64,000 nt of DNA from Asaia lannensis NBRC 102526. Lineage in GTDB: Bacteria; Pseudomonadota; Alphaproteobacteria; Acetobacterales; Acetobacteraceae. Under the pieces are notes generated by a model. The model did not search any database. It was not told the origin of the DNA and saw only the letters and a list, made by a program, of their open reading frames with translations. The position numbers were made by a program, and so were the translations under genes. The first letter of the stretch is position 1. The number at the start of each line of letters is the position of its first letter. The stretch spans positions 124,001-188,000 of the forward strand of contig NZ_JAMXQU010000002.1 of assembly GCF_024054035.1 (NCBI RefSeq). The letters are read 5' to 3'. Below are positions 53,458-62,675 of this stretch, piece after piece.

Positions 53458-54352
53458 CCTTGACTGGCCGCAGGACACGTCCGGCCACGGCATCGAGCTT
53501 CGCCAGCATCTCGGGGCTCCGCGCCGACGGTGCCGTAATAATGGCATGATCGAGCGCTCGCTCCGCACCCGAAGAACACAGACCACGCTTCTTGCCGAGT
53601 TCGGGGATGATGGCCTTGACCAGTGCCTTGGCCTTCGCCGCATTCTGCGTCATCACGGCCACGACGGCATCGACCGTCACTGAGTCGTGGTCGTCATGCC
53701 AGCAGTCATAATCGGTGACCATGGCGATGCTTGCATAGCACATCTCGGCTTCACGGGCGAGTTTGGCCTCGGGCATATTGGTCATACCGATAACCGAACA
53801 CCCCCACTGACGATACAGCTCGCTCTCGGCACGCGTCGAGAATTGCGGCCCCTCCATCACCAGATAGGTACCGCCGCGCGTCATCTCCACACCGATCCGC
53901 TCGGCCTGGGCCGCGATTACGTCACCCATACGCCCGGAGACGGGATCGGCCATGCCTACGTGAGCCACGCAGCCGCGACCGAAAAAGCTCTTCTCGCGTG
54001 CGAACGACCGGTCGATGAACTGGTCGACGAGCACAAAGCGGCCCGGTGGCAGATCCTCACGCAGCGAGCCCACAGCGGAAAGCGAGACGATATCCGTCAC
54101 GCCCGAACGCTTGAGCGCATCGATATTGGCGCGAAAATTCAGATCCGACGGTGGGATGGGATGGCCACGCCCATGACGGGGCAGAAACACGCAGCGCACG
54201 CCATCAAGCTTGCCGAAAAGCAGCGCATCCGAAGGTTCGCCCCAGGGCGTTTCGACACGCCGCCATTCTTTTTCCTCCAGCCCATCAATATCGTACAGGC
54301 CCGATCCGCCGATAAGCCCGATCACAGGTTCGATAATCACGTCTTCACTCAT
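53432..54352 (-). CDS. mtnP: S-methyl-5'-thioadenosine phosphorylase
   Basis: 306-residue purine phosphorylase that splits methylthioadenosine to adenine and methylthioribose-1-phosphate in methionine salvage. IGLIGGSGLYDIDGL opens the fold, RHGRGHPIPPSDLNFRANI binds phosphate, MEGPQFSTRAESELYR and VIGMTNMPEAKLAREAEMCYA bind the nucleoside, VTDYDCWH closes the site. ATG at 54352. Its C-terminus is affected by a 14-bp tandem duplication. Confidence 0.96.
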   Translation of the reverse strand: MSEDVIIEPVIGLIGGSGLYDIDGLEEKEWRRVETPWGEPSDALLFGKLDGVRCVFLPRHGRGHPIPPSDLNFRANIDALKRSGVTDIVSLSAVGSLREDLPPGRFVLVDQFIDRSFAREKSFFGRGCVAHVGMADPVSGRMGDVIAAQAERIGVEMTRGGTYLVMEGPQFSTRAESELYRQWGCSVIGMTNMPEAKLAREAEMCYASIAMVTDYDCWHDDHDSVTVDAVVAVMTQNAAKAKALVKAIIPELGKKRGLCSSGAERALDHAIITAPSARSPEMLAKLDAVAGRVLRPVKESHIGKAT

Positions 54353-54530
54353 GGTGCCCAGCCCTCACGGTTTGTCTGACAACAGCGCGATCAGGAACAC
54401 CATAATGGACGGCTTCGCAACCTGTCCTTGTTTTCATTCTAGCCCTGATGGTTTCGGTGCTCTGTGTCTGGTATGAGCGAGGGCACGCAGGCTGGCGGAA
54501 GACCGGCCGGAACAGAATGTGGAGCTTGCC

Positions 54531-55472
54531 ATGAGCGAGACCTTGGATCCAAAGACCTTCGGCTCTCTAGTCCGGGACCATGTACCCCACGATTCCCTCA
54601 AGGAAAAAGCCCGTGTCTGGTTCGAGACACTGCGCGACAGGATCTGCGCCTCCTACGAAGCGATAGAAGACGAGGCCGTCGCCCAGGATTCTCCTGTGCT
54701 GCGCGACAAGAGTGCGGCAGGGCGGTTCGAACGCACGGCCTGGAGCCGCAGTGAAGATCCTGACAGTGCATTGCAGGGAAGCGGTGTCATGTCCGTCATG
54801 CGCGGACGTGTGTTCGAAAAGGTTGGGGTCAATGTCTCGACGGTCTGGGGTGAATTCTCACCGGAATTCCGCAAGAACATGCCCGGCGCCGATGTGGATC
54901 CGCGGTTTTTCGCAACGGGTATTTCGCTCGTCGCCCATCCCTGCAACCCCCATGTCAGTGCGGCGCATTTCAACACACGCATGATCATCACCAGCAGTGG
55001 CTGGTTCGGCGGCGGTGGCGACATTACCCCCATGTTCCCCGAAAGCCCGGCCGCAAAGGAAGACGCAGCCGCGTTCCACGATACGTTCCGCACAGCCTGC
55101 GACCGTCACGACCCGGCCTATTACGAACGCTTCAAGACCTGGTGCGACGAGTATTTCTATCTGCATCATCGCAATGAACCGCGCGGCCTCGGCGGAATAT
55201 TCTACGATCATTTCCATAGTGGCGATGTCGAGAAGGATTTTGCCTTCACCAAAGACGTCGGACTGGCTTTTCTCGAAGCCTATCCCCGTGCCGTGCGTAA
55301 CCGCTTCATGCAGAGCTGGACCGACGCCGATCGCGAAGCCCAGCTGATCCGTCGCGGCCGCTACGTCGAGTTCAACCTCATTCATGATCGCGGAACGATT
55401 TTCGGCCTGAAAACGGGCGGAAATACGGAAGCTATCCTCATGAGCATGCCGCCGGAAGTGAAATGGCCTTGA
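54531..55472 (+). CDS. hemF: Coproporphyrinogen III oxidase, aerobic
   Basis: 313 residues. Catalyses O2-dependent double decarboxylation of coproporphyrinogen III in haem synthesis. [22 protein letters not shown] (about residues 90-110), [26 protein letters not shown] and [12 protein letters not shown] are the family signatures, and [29 protein letters not shown] closes the site. The ATG at 54531 is preceded by GGAG. Fits an aerobic lifestyle together with the cyo oxidase. Confidence 0.97.
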   Translation: MSETLDPKTFGSLVRDHVPHDSLKEKARVWFETLRDRICASYEAIEDEAVAQDSPVLRDKSAAGRFERTAWSRSEDPDSALQGSGVMSVMRGRVFEKVGVNVSTVWGEFSPEFRKNMPGADVDPRFFATGISLVAHPCNPHVSAAHFNTRMIITSSGWFGGGGDITPMFPESPAAKEDAAAFHDTFRTACDRHDPAYYERFKTWCDEYFYLHHRNEPRGLGGIFYDHFHSGDVEKDFAFTKDVGLAFLEAYPRAVRNRFMQSWTDADREAQLIRRGRYVEFNLIHDRGTIFGLKTGGNTEAILMSMPPEVKWP

Positions 55473-55628
55473 AACGGGCCGCCCGATCCACGAGATTGCC
55501 CCGCTGAAAGAGGCAATCCGAAGCGACACCGTCGAGAGACCAGTCGCTTCATGGTCGGGAACACGATTTAGCCGCAATCATCTGGCTTACCAGCGCGGGT
55601 AAGCCGACAGGGCGGCAGAGGGGAAAAA

Positions 55629-56756
55629 GTGCGCTACAGGTTGACGTCTCAGGGGGCGGGTTTCAGACCGTCCCGCCGCAGCTTTCTCTCTGCCCTTGTC
55701 GCGACAAACCTCGCCGCCGCCATGCCTGCGCGCGCCTGGACAGACGATATGGATGCAGGCTCGACCTCAACCCTGATCGACTCTCCCCGCCTTATCGTCG
55801 GTGGCGGACCGGACTCCCTGCCCGGTCAGGTCGCCCCTATTCTTGCCAATGCGCTCGCCATCGGCCTGACGACACCACCCCCTATCGCAGTCCATTACGA
55901 CGCGGGTCATGACGGGGTGACGGCTGCCAATCTGTTCGACAATGTTGCGCCGGATGCCGATGGCGGTACCGCCATTCTGACACCGGGTGCGGCACTGATC
56001 GCTTCTCTTTCAGGCGACGGGCGCGTTCACTTCGATTTCTCCCGCTGGGCTGCCCTTATCATGGCGCGCCGACCTGTCGTCACCCTTGCCAGAGCGGAAC
56101 TGCACCGCACCATACGTGCGCGCCTGAGCGGCCTGTTTCACGATCGGCCCGTGCGTGTTGCGGTCTCGCAGCCTACAGGGGTCGAACTGTCCAGCCTTCT
56201 CGGCCTCTCCCTTCTCGGGCTTCACCCCCTGCCCGTTCCCGGCTTCGCCAGCAAGGAGGCTGCGCTTCAGGCTCTCAAATCCGGCCAGGTCGATGCGGTC
56301 CAGCTCACACCGGGGCCGGGTGACGATCTCGCCGCCGATATCGCATCGGCGCCCGACGGTATCAAACCTATTTTCTGCTCCGGTCCTTCGGTCGCCGGGG
56401 TGCCGGGATTCGAGGCGACCTATCAGATGGCGCGCGGTCATGCACCGAGTGGCGCGCTGTATCAGGCGTGGCTGGCCGTATCGAGCGCCGCAGCATCTGC
56501 GCTTGTCGTCGCCCTGCCGATGCTGACGCCCCCGCTTGCAATCGCGCGCTGGCGTCATGCTTCTCAGGAAGCCATACTCGACCCGGCACTCAAAGGCTGG
56601 AACGACACGCAGCATCTCGATGTCGTGGCCGGCAACGCGGCTGCACCGCTGCTCAACCAGTGCATGCCGGAACTGACATCGCTCCTCGCACTGAGGCGCT
56701 GGATCAACAATAATCAGCCGCGCTGGCGTCAGGGACAGGAAACCCGCCCCACCTGA
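55629..56756 (+). CDS. TctC/Bug-like periplasmic binding protein with Tat signal
   Basis: 375 residues. The N-terminus RPSRRSFLSALVATNLAAAMPARA is a twin-arginine signal with an AxA cleavage site. The mature domain opens PRLIVGGGPDSLPGQVAPILANAL, a divergent form of the IVPFPPGG-type TctC start, and has VAVSQPTGVELSSLLG and LKSGQVDAVQLTPG, like the ligand-binding lobes of tripartite tricarboxylate receptors. No TctA/TctB permease gene is adjacent. GTG start with AGAGGGG upstream. The family assignment is probable; the ligand is unknown. Confidence 0.68.
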   Translation: MRYRLTSQGAGFRPSRRSFLSALVATNLAAAMPARAWTDDMDAGSTSTLIDSPRLIVGGGPDSLPGQVAPILANALAIGLTTPPPIAVHYDAGHDGVTAANLFDNVAPDADGGTAILTPGAALIASLSGDGRVHFDFSRWAALIMARRPVVTLARAELHRTIRARLSGLFHDRPVRVAVSQPTGVELSSLLGLSLLGLHPLPVPGFASKEAALQALKSGQVDAVQLTPGPGDDLAADIASAPDGIKPIFCSGPSVAGVPGFEATYQMARGHAPSGALYQAWLAVSSAAASALVVALPMLTPPLAIARWRHASQEAILDPALKGWNDTQHLDVVAGNAAAPLLNQCMPELTSLLALRRWINNNQPRWRQGQETRPT

Positions 56757-56800
56757 CCGGAAGCGACCGCGAAAGGTACGAGCCCCTGTCGCCGGTCAGG
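56752..56800. repeat. Inverted repeat after the TctC-like gene
   Basis: CCTGACCGG (56752-56760) and CCGGTCAGG (56792-56800) with a 31-nt spacer, overlapping the TctC-like stop codon. May act as a terminator stem together with the T-run at 56819-56824; weak evidence. Confidence 0.4.
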
Positions 56801-56823
56801 ATCGTGCCTGAGCCGTAATTTTT

Positions 56824-57453
56824 TCAGAGTCTGCCCCGCGCACGAAGCAGAATGCGCACCGCACCTTTGTTTTTCTTGTGCGTATGCACTACGGCCAGAA
56901 TGAGCGGACGCAAATCGCCCCTTTCAAGCCAATGGGGCAGCTCCTGACGGATCACACCGCCCTCTTGCCCGCTGCCCAGGCCGGTAATGACCTCGACACA
57001 CCTGACCCCCTGTTTGCTTGCAGCATGAAGGAAGTGGTGCAGCTTGTGAAAAGCATCCTGAGCGAAATGACCATGCAGATCGAGCCGCTTTTGCGGCTTC
57101 ATCTTGCCCGTCGCCAGCGCATTCCATGAGGTCGTATCGAGACCCGGCTGTCGGCCGTTGATTTCAAGGCGCTCGTGCACGCGTCTCGAACGCGTAACGG
57201 GAGGCGCGGTACGCATGACCTCACGGACCGTGAAAGCCCCCATACGCGCCGTTCCGACAGGCGCCCCCTCATCCTGGCCCGGGCGCCTCTTGCCGGGAGC
57301 GACCTGAGCGGCTCCCTCAGATACTGCCACGACGCTTTGCGCTGCTGCCTTGGACGGCGGCTTCCTGCCATGGCGCGCGCGCAGTGGCAGGATCGTGCGG
57401 GCGAAAGCCTGCCACAGCGTTTCGTCTTCGGTACTCAGTGAGCGTCGGGCCAC
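56824..57453 (-). CDS. Smr-domain protein
   Basis: 209 residues. A basic, disordered N-terminal half is followed by a C-terminal Smr (MutS2-related) domain: KRLDLHGHFAQDAFHKLHHFLHAASKQGVRCVEVITG and VVHTHKKNKGAVRILLR. Smr domains are nucleases or nucleic-acid-binding modules. Last gene of the tim44-mltA-methyltransferase-peroxidase-smr run. In many alphaproteobacteria mltA and smr are direct neighbours, so two genes appear to have been placed between them here. Confidence 0.92.
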   Translation of the reverse strand: MARRSLSTEDETLWQAFARTILPLRARHGRKPPSKAAAQSVVAVSEGAAQVAPGKRRPGQDEGAPVGTARMGAFTVREVMRTAPPVTRSRRVHERLEINGRQPGLDTTSWNALATGKMKPQKRLDLHGHFAQDAFHKLHHFLHAASKQGVRCVEVITGLGSGQEGGVIRQELPHWLERGDLRPLILAVVHTHKKNKGAVRILLRARGRL

Positions 57454-57507
57454 GTTTTTTCCTTCCCGGCGCGCGGCGAAACGCGACCCTGTGACGATGT
57501 CCCCGAC

Positions 57508-58986
57508 TTATTGCGGCGCGTCGGGCGCCTTCAGCGGCGGCTCTGCCACGACCTGCTGCAAGGGCACACCCTGATACTTGCCTGTGAGGGTTTTGAGGAA
57601 GGCGACAATATCGTCAACATCCTGCTGCGACAATGTGTGATAGGGCGTCTGATAACGGGCCATCTGACGCACAGCGTCATCCAGAGTTGCAGCACTGCCG
57701 TCGTGGAAATAGGGCGCCGTAAGCGCAACATTGCGCAGGTTGGGCACCTTGAACTTCTGACGGTCGTCGAGCGCATGGGTAAAGCCTTCACGACCCGAAT
57801 CCACGGCCGTGAGCGCAGCCTTGCGATCCGAGAAGTAAGGCCCTTCGAGCCCCATGACCTCATAGGCATCGCCGCCGACGGCAACACCGCTATGGCAACC
57901 GGAACAGCCGATCTCCTTGAAGCGCTCGTAACCGCGCTTTTCCTGTGCGGTGATCGCGTTGTTATCGCCCTTGAGATAAAGATCGAAGGGGCTGTCCGGG
58001 GTGATCAGCGTTTTCTCATATTCGGCAATCGCATTGGTCACCGTCTTCTCATTGACGGCATTGGGGCCGTACAGGCTCTCGAACGCCGTATGATATTCGG
58101 GCACCGCAGCAATAAGCGCCGCAACAGCCGGCCAGTCATGAGAGCCCATCTCGACGGGGTTGGTCACCGGGCCGGCAGCCTGCGCGGCGAGATCGACTGC
58201 ACGACCGTTCCAGAACTGCGAGACATTGAACACTGCATTATAGACACTGGGTACGTTGATCGGCCCCTTTTGTCCGTTGATGCCTGTGGCCGTGACAAGA
58301 TTATCCACGCCCCCCTTGTCCAGTCCATGACAGCTCGCGCAGTTCAGCTTGCCATCTCCCGACAGACGACGGTCGAAAAACAGCTGACGTCCCAGTTCCG
58401 CTTTTGTCCAGTCGACAGGCAGGCTTTCGGGAATAGGCTGTATGACCTCTCCGGCAAATTGCGGGGCGACACCCGGCGTTGCGTAGTAACGACGGCGCTG
58501 ATCGGCCACCCAGGCAAGCACATCGGCCCTGCCCTTTTCGGTGATGTAGGCATGCGGATGCATCAACAGATAGGCAGCGGGCGGCATACGGTTCTGGCGA
58601 ATGACCTCCTCGATACGCGAAAGCTGCTCGACAGAAGGCGGTTTGCCTGCCTGGAACGCGGCAAGAATGGGCTCGAACCGGAAGTGACGCTGCCCTTCAG
58701 CCAGATCGCGATGCATGATCTGATTCGCGAGCGGCAGCTTGAAATAGAAAGGCAGATCCGCATTGCGCGTATGGCAGTAATCGCAGCGCGTTTCCTGAAA
58801 CACATGGAACGCAGCCAGTGCCTTCGGGTCATGCCATGTCGCGCTGCTCGTCGGCAGTTTCGGCGCACCCTGATGGTCGAAGTGGGTCAGGTACGCGACC
58901 GTCCCGCCATAGGCTGCAAGACCCGCAACCGCCAGCCCGGCAATTATTTTTTTTATTGGCTTTTTACGAACTGGCGTAGACGACAA
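57508..58986 (-). CDS. Membrane-anchored triheme cytochrome c peroxidase (YhjA-like)
   Basis: About 492 residues. One N-terminal transmembrane helix (KKIIAGLAVAGLAAYGGTVAYL) leads to the periplasm. It contains three CxxCH haem sites: CDYCH near residue 55, CASCH and CSGCH. Classical peroxidases have two; the extra N-terminal haem domain followed by PFYFKLPLANQIMHRDL resembles E. coli YhjA, a quinol peroxidase. It would reduce H2O2 at the expense of the quinol pool. Start choice: TTG at 58986 has GGAG eight bases upstream; ATGs at 59007 and 59022 are in frame without SD. A perfect 19-bp palindrome lies about 70 bases upstream. Confidence 0.85.
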   Translation of the reverse strand: MSSTPVRKKPIKKIIAGLAVAGLAAYGGTVAYLTHFDHQGAPKLPTSSATWHDPKALAAFHVFQETRCDYCHTRNADLPFYFKLPLANQIMHRDLAEGQRHFRFEPILAAFQAGKPPSVEQLSRIEEVIRQNRMPPAAYLLMHPHAYITEKGRADVLAWVADQRRRYYATPGVAPQFAGEVIQPIPESLPVDWTKAELGRQLFFDRRLSGDGKLNCASCHGLDKGGVDNLVTATGINGQKGPINVPSVYNAVFNVSQFWNGRAVDLAAQAAGPVTNPVEMGSHDWPAVAALIAAVPEYHTAFESLYGPNAVNEKTVTNAIAEYEKTLITPDSPFDLYLKGDNNAITAQEKRGYERFKEIGCSGCHSGVAVGGDAYEVMGLEGPYFSDRKAALTAVDSGREGFTHALDDRQKFKVPNLRNVALTAPYFHDGSAATLDDAVRQMARYQTPYHTLSQQDVDDIVAFLKTLTGKYQGVPLQQVVAEPPLKAPDAPQ

Positions 58987-59055
58987 CCGACATTCTCCAA
59001 CTGACATAGATTCTGGCAACATGTCCAAACCATGTGAGGCTGTCAAAGAAATGTT

Positions 59056-59074
59056 ACCGATCAAATTGATCGGT
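59056..59074. promoter_or_regulatory. Perfect 19-bp palindrome upstream of the peroxidase gene
   Basis: ACCGATCAA-A-TTGATCGGT: 9-bp arms around one central base. On the plus strand a T-run follows, which would make a terminator, but no plus-strand gene reads toward it; on the minus strand it sits between the methyltransferase stop and the peroxidase start, where an operator would be expected. Confidence 0.6.
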
Positions 59075-59086
59075 TTTTCCTTTTTG

Positions 59087-59998
59087 TCACTCCGTTCGGT
59101 CGGTTGAGAGGCCTTCGTCCGCAGGAACTTCTCCCGACAAGCAGGAACCGTCGTCCCCAAACGCCTCACGATCGTCCATGATCTCGCCAAGCGCCTCACG
59201 CAAACGCCGGCGGGCCACGGCAACGTAACGGGTGTCGATATCGATCCCTATGCCCTGCACACCCAGTTCCTGTGCGGCAACGAGACTGGTCCCTGTTCCC
59301 ATGAACGGGTCGAGCAGAACGGTATGGTCGTCATAACCATGCAGCGTCATGCATGCCGTGGGCAGAGCGACGGGAAACGTCGCAGGATGGAGGAATTTCT
59401 CCTTGCGGTGACGTATGGTCTCGTAAGGGATGAACCAGGTATTTCCCCTGCATCGCCTGTCGATCGCGTGGCGTCTTCTGTTGATGTTCGTCTTGTCGGT
59501 AAAAGGCACCCCCGCCGCGAGACGCTGCAGGGGTACATCGCCCTTATGGGTCAGATGAAATACATGTTCATGATTGTGGTTGACGAAGCGCGTCGAATTG
59601 ACCGGCTTGAAGTGGCCGTAGGTCTTTTCCTCGATCGAGACCGACTTGATCCACACGATATGATTTTGCAGCACGAACAAATCGCGCAGCTGGGTGATCA
59701 GCTCGAAAGGCAGCCAGGGCTGCGATGACGAGCCCGCTATATTGAGAAAAAACGACCCGCCGGGCTTCAGCACTCTTGCGATCTGGGTGCAGATCACCCG
59801 CATCCAGCCGATATAATCCTGCTCGTCCAGACGGTCGTTATAGCTGCGATAGGCAAGGCCGATGTTATAGGGCGGCGATGTAACGACGATATCGACCGAT
59901 GCATTCTGCATCCGTCGCATGACGTTGAGCGCATCGCCACGGATCAGGGCATGGGGGCCGATCGCCTCCCGACGTGCCCTGACTTTTTCCTGCTTCAT
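59087..59998 (-). CDS. Beta-class DNA methyltransferase (orphan)
   Basis: 303 residues. Motif IV TSPPYNIG (residues 40-47) precedes motif I LDPFMGTGTSLVAAQ (229-243), the beta-class order for N4-cytosine or N6-adenine methylation; the TSPPY form leaves the base ambiguous. IGWMRVICTQIARVLKPGGSFFLNI surrounds motif V, and GIDIDTRYVAVARRRL is the SAM-binding end. It lacks the C-terminal domain of CcrM, so it is not the cell-cycle enzyme. No restriction gene is adjacent. ATGA overlap with mltA indicates translational coupling. Confidence 0.88.
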   Translation of the reverse strand: MKQEKVRARREAIGPHALIRGDALNVMRRMQNASVDIVVTSPPYNIGLAYRSYNDRLDEQDYIGWMRVICTQIARVLKPGGSFFLNIAGSSSQPWLPFELITQLRDLFVLQNHIVWIKSVSIEEKTYGHFKPVNSTRFVNHNHEHVFHLTHKGDVPLQRLAAGVPFTDKTNINRRRHAIDRRCRGNTWFIPYETIRHRKEKFLHPATFPVALPTACMTLHGYDDHTVLLDPFMGTGTSLVAAQELGVQGIGIDIDTRYVAVARRRLREALGEIMDDREAFGDDGSCLSGEVPADEGLSTDRTE

Positions 59999-61155
59999 TC
60001 GGAAGATGGATGAGGCAGCAAGACCACCATGCGCCCGCGGCTGCGCAACCTGCCTGCCACCTGTTCGGCCGGTGCGCCCCAGCCGGTGAACAGATCGGCG
60101 CGCCCGACACCCTTGATGTCGCTGCCTACATCCTGCGCGAATGTCAGGTGCGTCCAGTGCCCCTCTCCGCCATTGGCCAGCGGCACCTTAGTATCGAGCC
60201 ATAGCGGCACGCCCAGAGGCAGCACGTCGCGGTCTATCGCGACCGACCGTCCCGGCGTGAGCGGGATACCCATGGAGCCCGGCGCACCGCGATCGAGCGG
60301 AACGGTATCGACACGCCTGAAGAACACGTAATTCGGGTTCTGCTCCATCAGCGTCTGGGCGCGATCCGGATGCGCGGCAAGCCAGTTGCGCAGCGATGAT
60401 AGCGACACATCCTGTGCTGCCATTTCGTTATCATGGACCAGCACACGCCCGATCGGCACATAGGCCGCGCCGTTTTTCGCGGCAAAACCCACGCGACGTA
60501 CCGATCCGTCGGTCATGACCAGACGGCCTGCACCCTGTATCTGCAAAAAGAACAGGTCTTCAGGCGAACGCAGCCAGGCAATTTCGAGCCCACGTCCATC
60601 GAGCGCGCCCCGGTCGATCTCGGCACGCGTATAATACGGAACGAACTGGCCACCCTCCCATCGCCCCGTCACCCAGTTGCCTGCGGTATCCTTCGTATGA
60701 ATGAGGTCAGCAGGCTGGCCATAGAGAGGCGTCTGGAATTCCGGTGTCCTGACTGCCGAGGCATAGATCTGCGGTTCGTAATAGCCGGTTGTCAGCCCGT
60801 CATTCGAAACGAGATAGGGTGCAAACCACGTCTCGAAATAGGCGCGCGCGGCCTCGGGTGTCGCCCCGACGCTTTGCGCGGCTGTGCAGGCGCCGCGCCA
60901 TTCGCCGGCCTTGCTGCCATTGGGTATAAGCGACGCATCGCCACCCAACCGGGTTTCGGCGGGTAGACGCATGATCCGCTGGCATTCGCCGCGCAACAGC
61001 GGCAGGAGTGCCTCCGGCGTTTCAGCCTGCCACCCGTCGAGCATGGCATAGGTGACGGGCGTCAGGCTCAGACGCTGATCGTCCTGCTGCGGCTCAGCAC
61101 AGGAGGACAGGAGCGCAAGGCTTAACCCAAAGGAGAGGCGGGTAAAAATCTTCAT
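59995..61155 (-). CDS. mltA: Membrane-bound lytic murein transglycosylase A
   Basis: 386-residue outer-membrane lipoprotein that cleaves peptidoglycan with formation of anhydromuramic acid. Lipobox LALLSSC (Cys about residue 19). MltA barrel: GLTTGYYEPQIYAS, ALDGRGLEIAWLRSPEDLFFLQIQGAGRL; the C-terminal 3D domain ends with FAQDVGSDIKGVGRADLFTGWG, containing the catalytic Asp. 92 bases downstream of tim44. Stop overlaps the methyltransferase start. Confidence 0.96.
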   Translation of the reverse strand: MKIFTRLSFGLSLALLSSCAEPQQDDQRLSLTPVTYAMLDGWQAETPEALLPLLRGECQRIMRLPAETRLGGDASLIPNGSKAGEWRGACTAAQSVGATPEAARAYFETWFAPYLVSNDGLTTGYYEPQIYASAVRTPEFQTPLYGQPADLIHTKDTAGNWVTGRWEGGQFVPYYTRAEIDRGALDGRGLEIAWLRSPEDLFFLQIQGAGRLVMTDGSVRRVGFAAKNGAAYVPIGRVLVHDNEMAAQDVSLSSLRNWLAAHPDRAQTLMEQNPNYVFFRRVDTVPLDRGAPGSMGIPLTPGRSVAIDRDVLPLGVPLWLDTKVPLANGGEGHWTHLTFAQDVGSDIKGVGRADLFTGWGAPAEQVAGRLRSRGRMVVLLPHPSSE

Positions 61156-61247
61156 CGCTAACCGGTTTGCTCATATCTCTGTTCTCAACACATAGACCGA
61201 TGCCCCATAAATGAGGCATCGGCACGGCGAGACAGGTCACTGAAAGA

Positions 61248-61931
61248 TCAGGCCGCCCGCGCTGCGGCAAGTCGCCAGCTGGGCACGGGGGTGTTCAGGC
61301 CCGTTTCGCTCTCGAACTGCCAGAGGTCCGAGAACTCCGTCACGGACTCAGTCCCCACCAGAGGCTGACCGCCAAGATCGTTGAGAATACTGATCTGCCG
61401 CGAGACGATCTGGACATCGATACGTGAGGTCTCACGCGCGTCGAAACGGGTAAAGAACGCATCGACAATGGACAGGGAGTTGATTCCTACAATCTCGGTG
61501 CGCTGCTGCTCTTTGGCTGCCTCACGCGCCGTGATCGCCGCATCGAACCCGGCAAAGGCCTCTGGCGTGAGATATCTGCGCAGCGTGTCGCGATCTCCGA
61601 TAGCGAAGGCCGTGACGATATCGCGGAACGCCTTTTGCGCATTCTGCAAGAAGGCTTCCGGCTTGAAACCGGGCTGCGAGGCTTCGATCTCGGCAAGGAT
61701 CTGCCCGACACGTGTAGCAGGCTGGGGAATATCGAATTTCGCGCTCGGTTCCTCGACAGGGGCTGGCGGTGCCTCGGCCTTCTGCTGGTGCATGGCCACG
61801 GGAACGGGCGCGAGTGCGGGCCCCTCCACATCGACACGACGGCCCAGAACCGCCCGCAGGCGCCAGACCAGAACGAGCGTCAAGAGCGCAAAGATGACGA
61901 TGTCATACGGGATATGTGAAAGGACTGACAT
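61248..61931 (-). CDS. Tim44-domain membrane protein (TimA-like)
   Basis: 227 residues. An N-terminal transmembrane helix (YDIVIFALLTLVLVWRL) is followed by a Pro/Ala-rich linker and a C-terminal Tim44-like domain (KAFRDIVTAFAIGDRDTLRRYLTPEAFAGFDAAI) found in alphaproteobacterial relatives of the mitochondrial import motor protein. Divergent from secB, the usual alphaproteobacterial arrangement, and first gene of the run that includes mltA. Confidence 0.93.
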   Translation of the reverse strand: MSVLSHIPYDIVIFALLTLVLVWRLRAVLGRRVDVEGPALAPVPVAMHQQKAEAPPAPVEEPSAKFDIPQPATRVGQILAEIEASQPGFKPEAFLQNAQKAFRDIVTAFAIGDRDTLRRYLTPEAFAGFDAAITAREAAKEQQRTEIVGINSLSIVDAFFTRFDARETSRIDVQIVSRQISILNDLGGQPLVGTESVTEFSDLWQFESETGLNTPVPSWRLAAARAA

Positions 61932-62151
61932 CAGGATTTCAGCTTCCTGCTATTCTTTTCTCGAAGGCCATGGCTTCTAGGTAGAGCGGCTGGCATCCCG
62001 GCACAACACCCAAGCCCGCGCCGCAAACCCAAAACATGGTCACTTTTATGCCGGACCGGGGCTGTTGGCGTGCGTTGGCGATCATGCTACCGCGTTGGGG
62101 TACAGATATGGCCAGTCCAGGCCGTATTCCCGACTCCCATTGCGAGGCTTC

Positions 62152-62670
62152 ATGTCCGATACCGCTCAGAACCCGGCCAACGACCAGGGCAATCCGCCCG
62201 CCCTGCCCCTGTCGGTCAATCTGCAATACACGAAGGACCTCTCCTTCGAGGTACCCGCCGGCGCCGCCATTTTCGCGAGCCTGCGCGCTGCACCGCAGAT
62301 CTCGGTCAATATCGATGTGCAGGCGAACCGCCTCGAAGAAGCACAGCCGGTCTTCGAAGTGGCTCTCGCCATTCGTGCGGAAGCCACCGAATCGCCGGAA
62401 ACCGAAGGCGGCGCCGCTGGCCGCACGGTGTTCATCGCCGAGCTGACCTATGCCGCCATCGTCACCCTCACCGATGCGCCGGCCGAGCTGGTCGAGCCCA
62501 TTCTGCTGGTCGAAGTACCACGCCTGATCTTCCCATATGTTCGCAGCATCATCAGCGATGTCACGCGTGACGGCGGCTTCCCCCCGATCGTGCTTCAACC
62601 GATCGATTTCGTGGCACTGTGGCAGGCCAAGCGCGCCCAGCAGTTCCCGGCAACCGAAGGCAACGCCTGA
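62152..62670 (+). CDS. secB: Protein-export chaperone SecB
   Basis: 172-residue cytoplasmic tetramer that keeps preproteins unfolded and delivers them to SecA. LSVNLQYTKDLSFEVPAG (about 20-37), SVNIDVQANRL, FEVALAIRAEA, ELTYAAIVTL and RLIFPYVRSIISDVTRDGGFPPIVLQPIDF are the SecB signatures. ATG at 62152 with GAGG upstream. Ends in a pair of hairpins. Confidence 0.96.
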   Translation: MSDTAQNPANDQGNPPALPLSVNLQYTKDLSFEVPAGAAIFASLRAAPQISVNIDVQANRLEEAQPVFEVALAIRAEATESPETEGGAAGRTVFIAELTYAAIVTLTDAPAELVEPILLVEVPRLIFPYVRSIISDVTRDGGFPPIVLQPIDFVALWQAKRAQQFPATEGNA

Positions 62671-62675
62671 TTCCC

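Noticed and set aside
57511-59004. 497-codon open frame on the plus strand
   Set aside because: Antisense to the triheme peroxidase, which has clear haem motifs.
59056-59085. Plus-strand terminator by shape
   Set aside because: Recorded as a possible operator instead, since no plus-strand gene leads to it; kept open as a finding.
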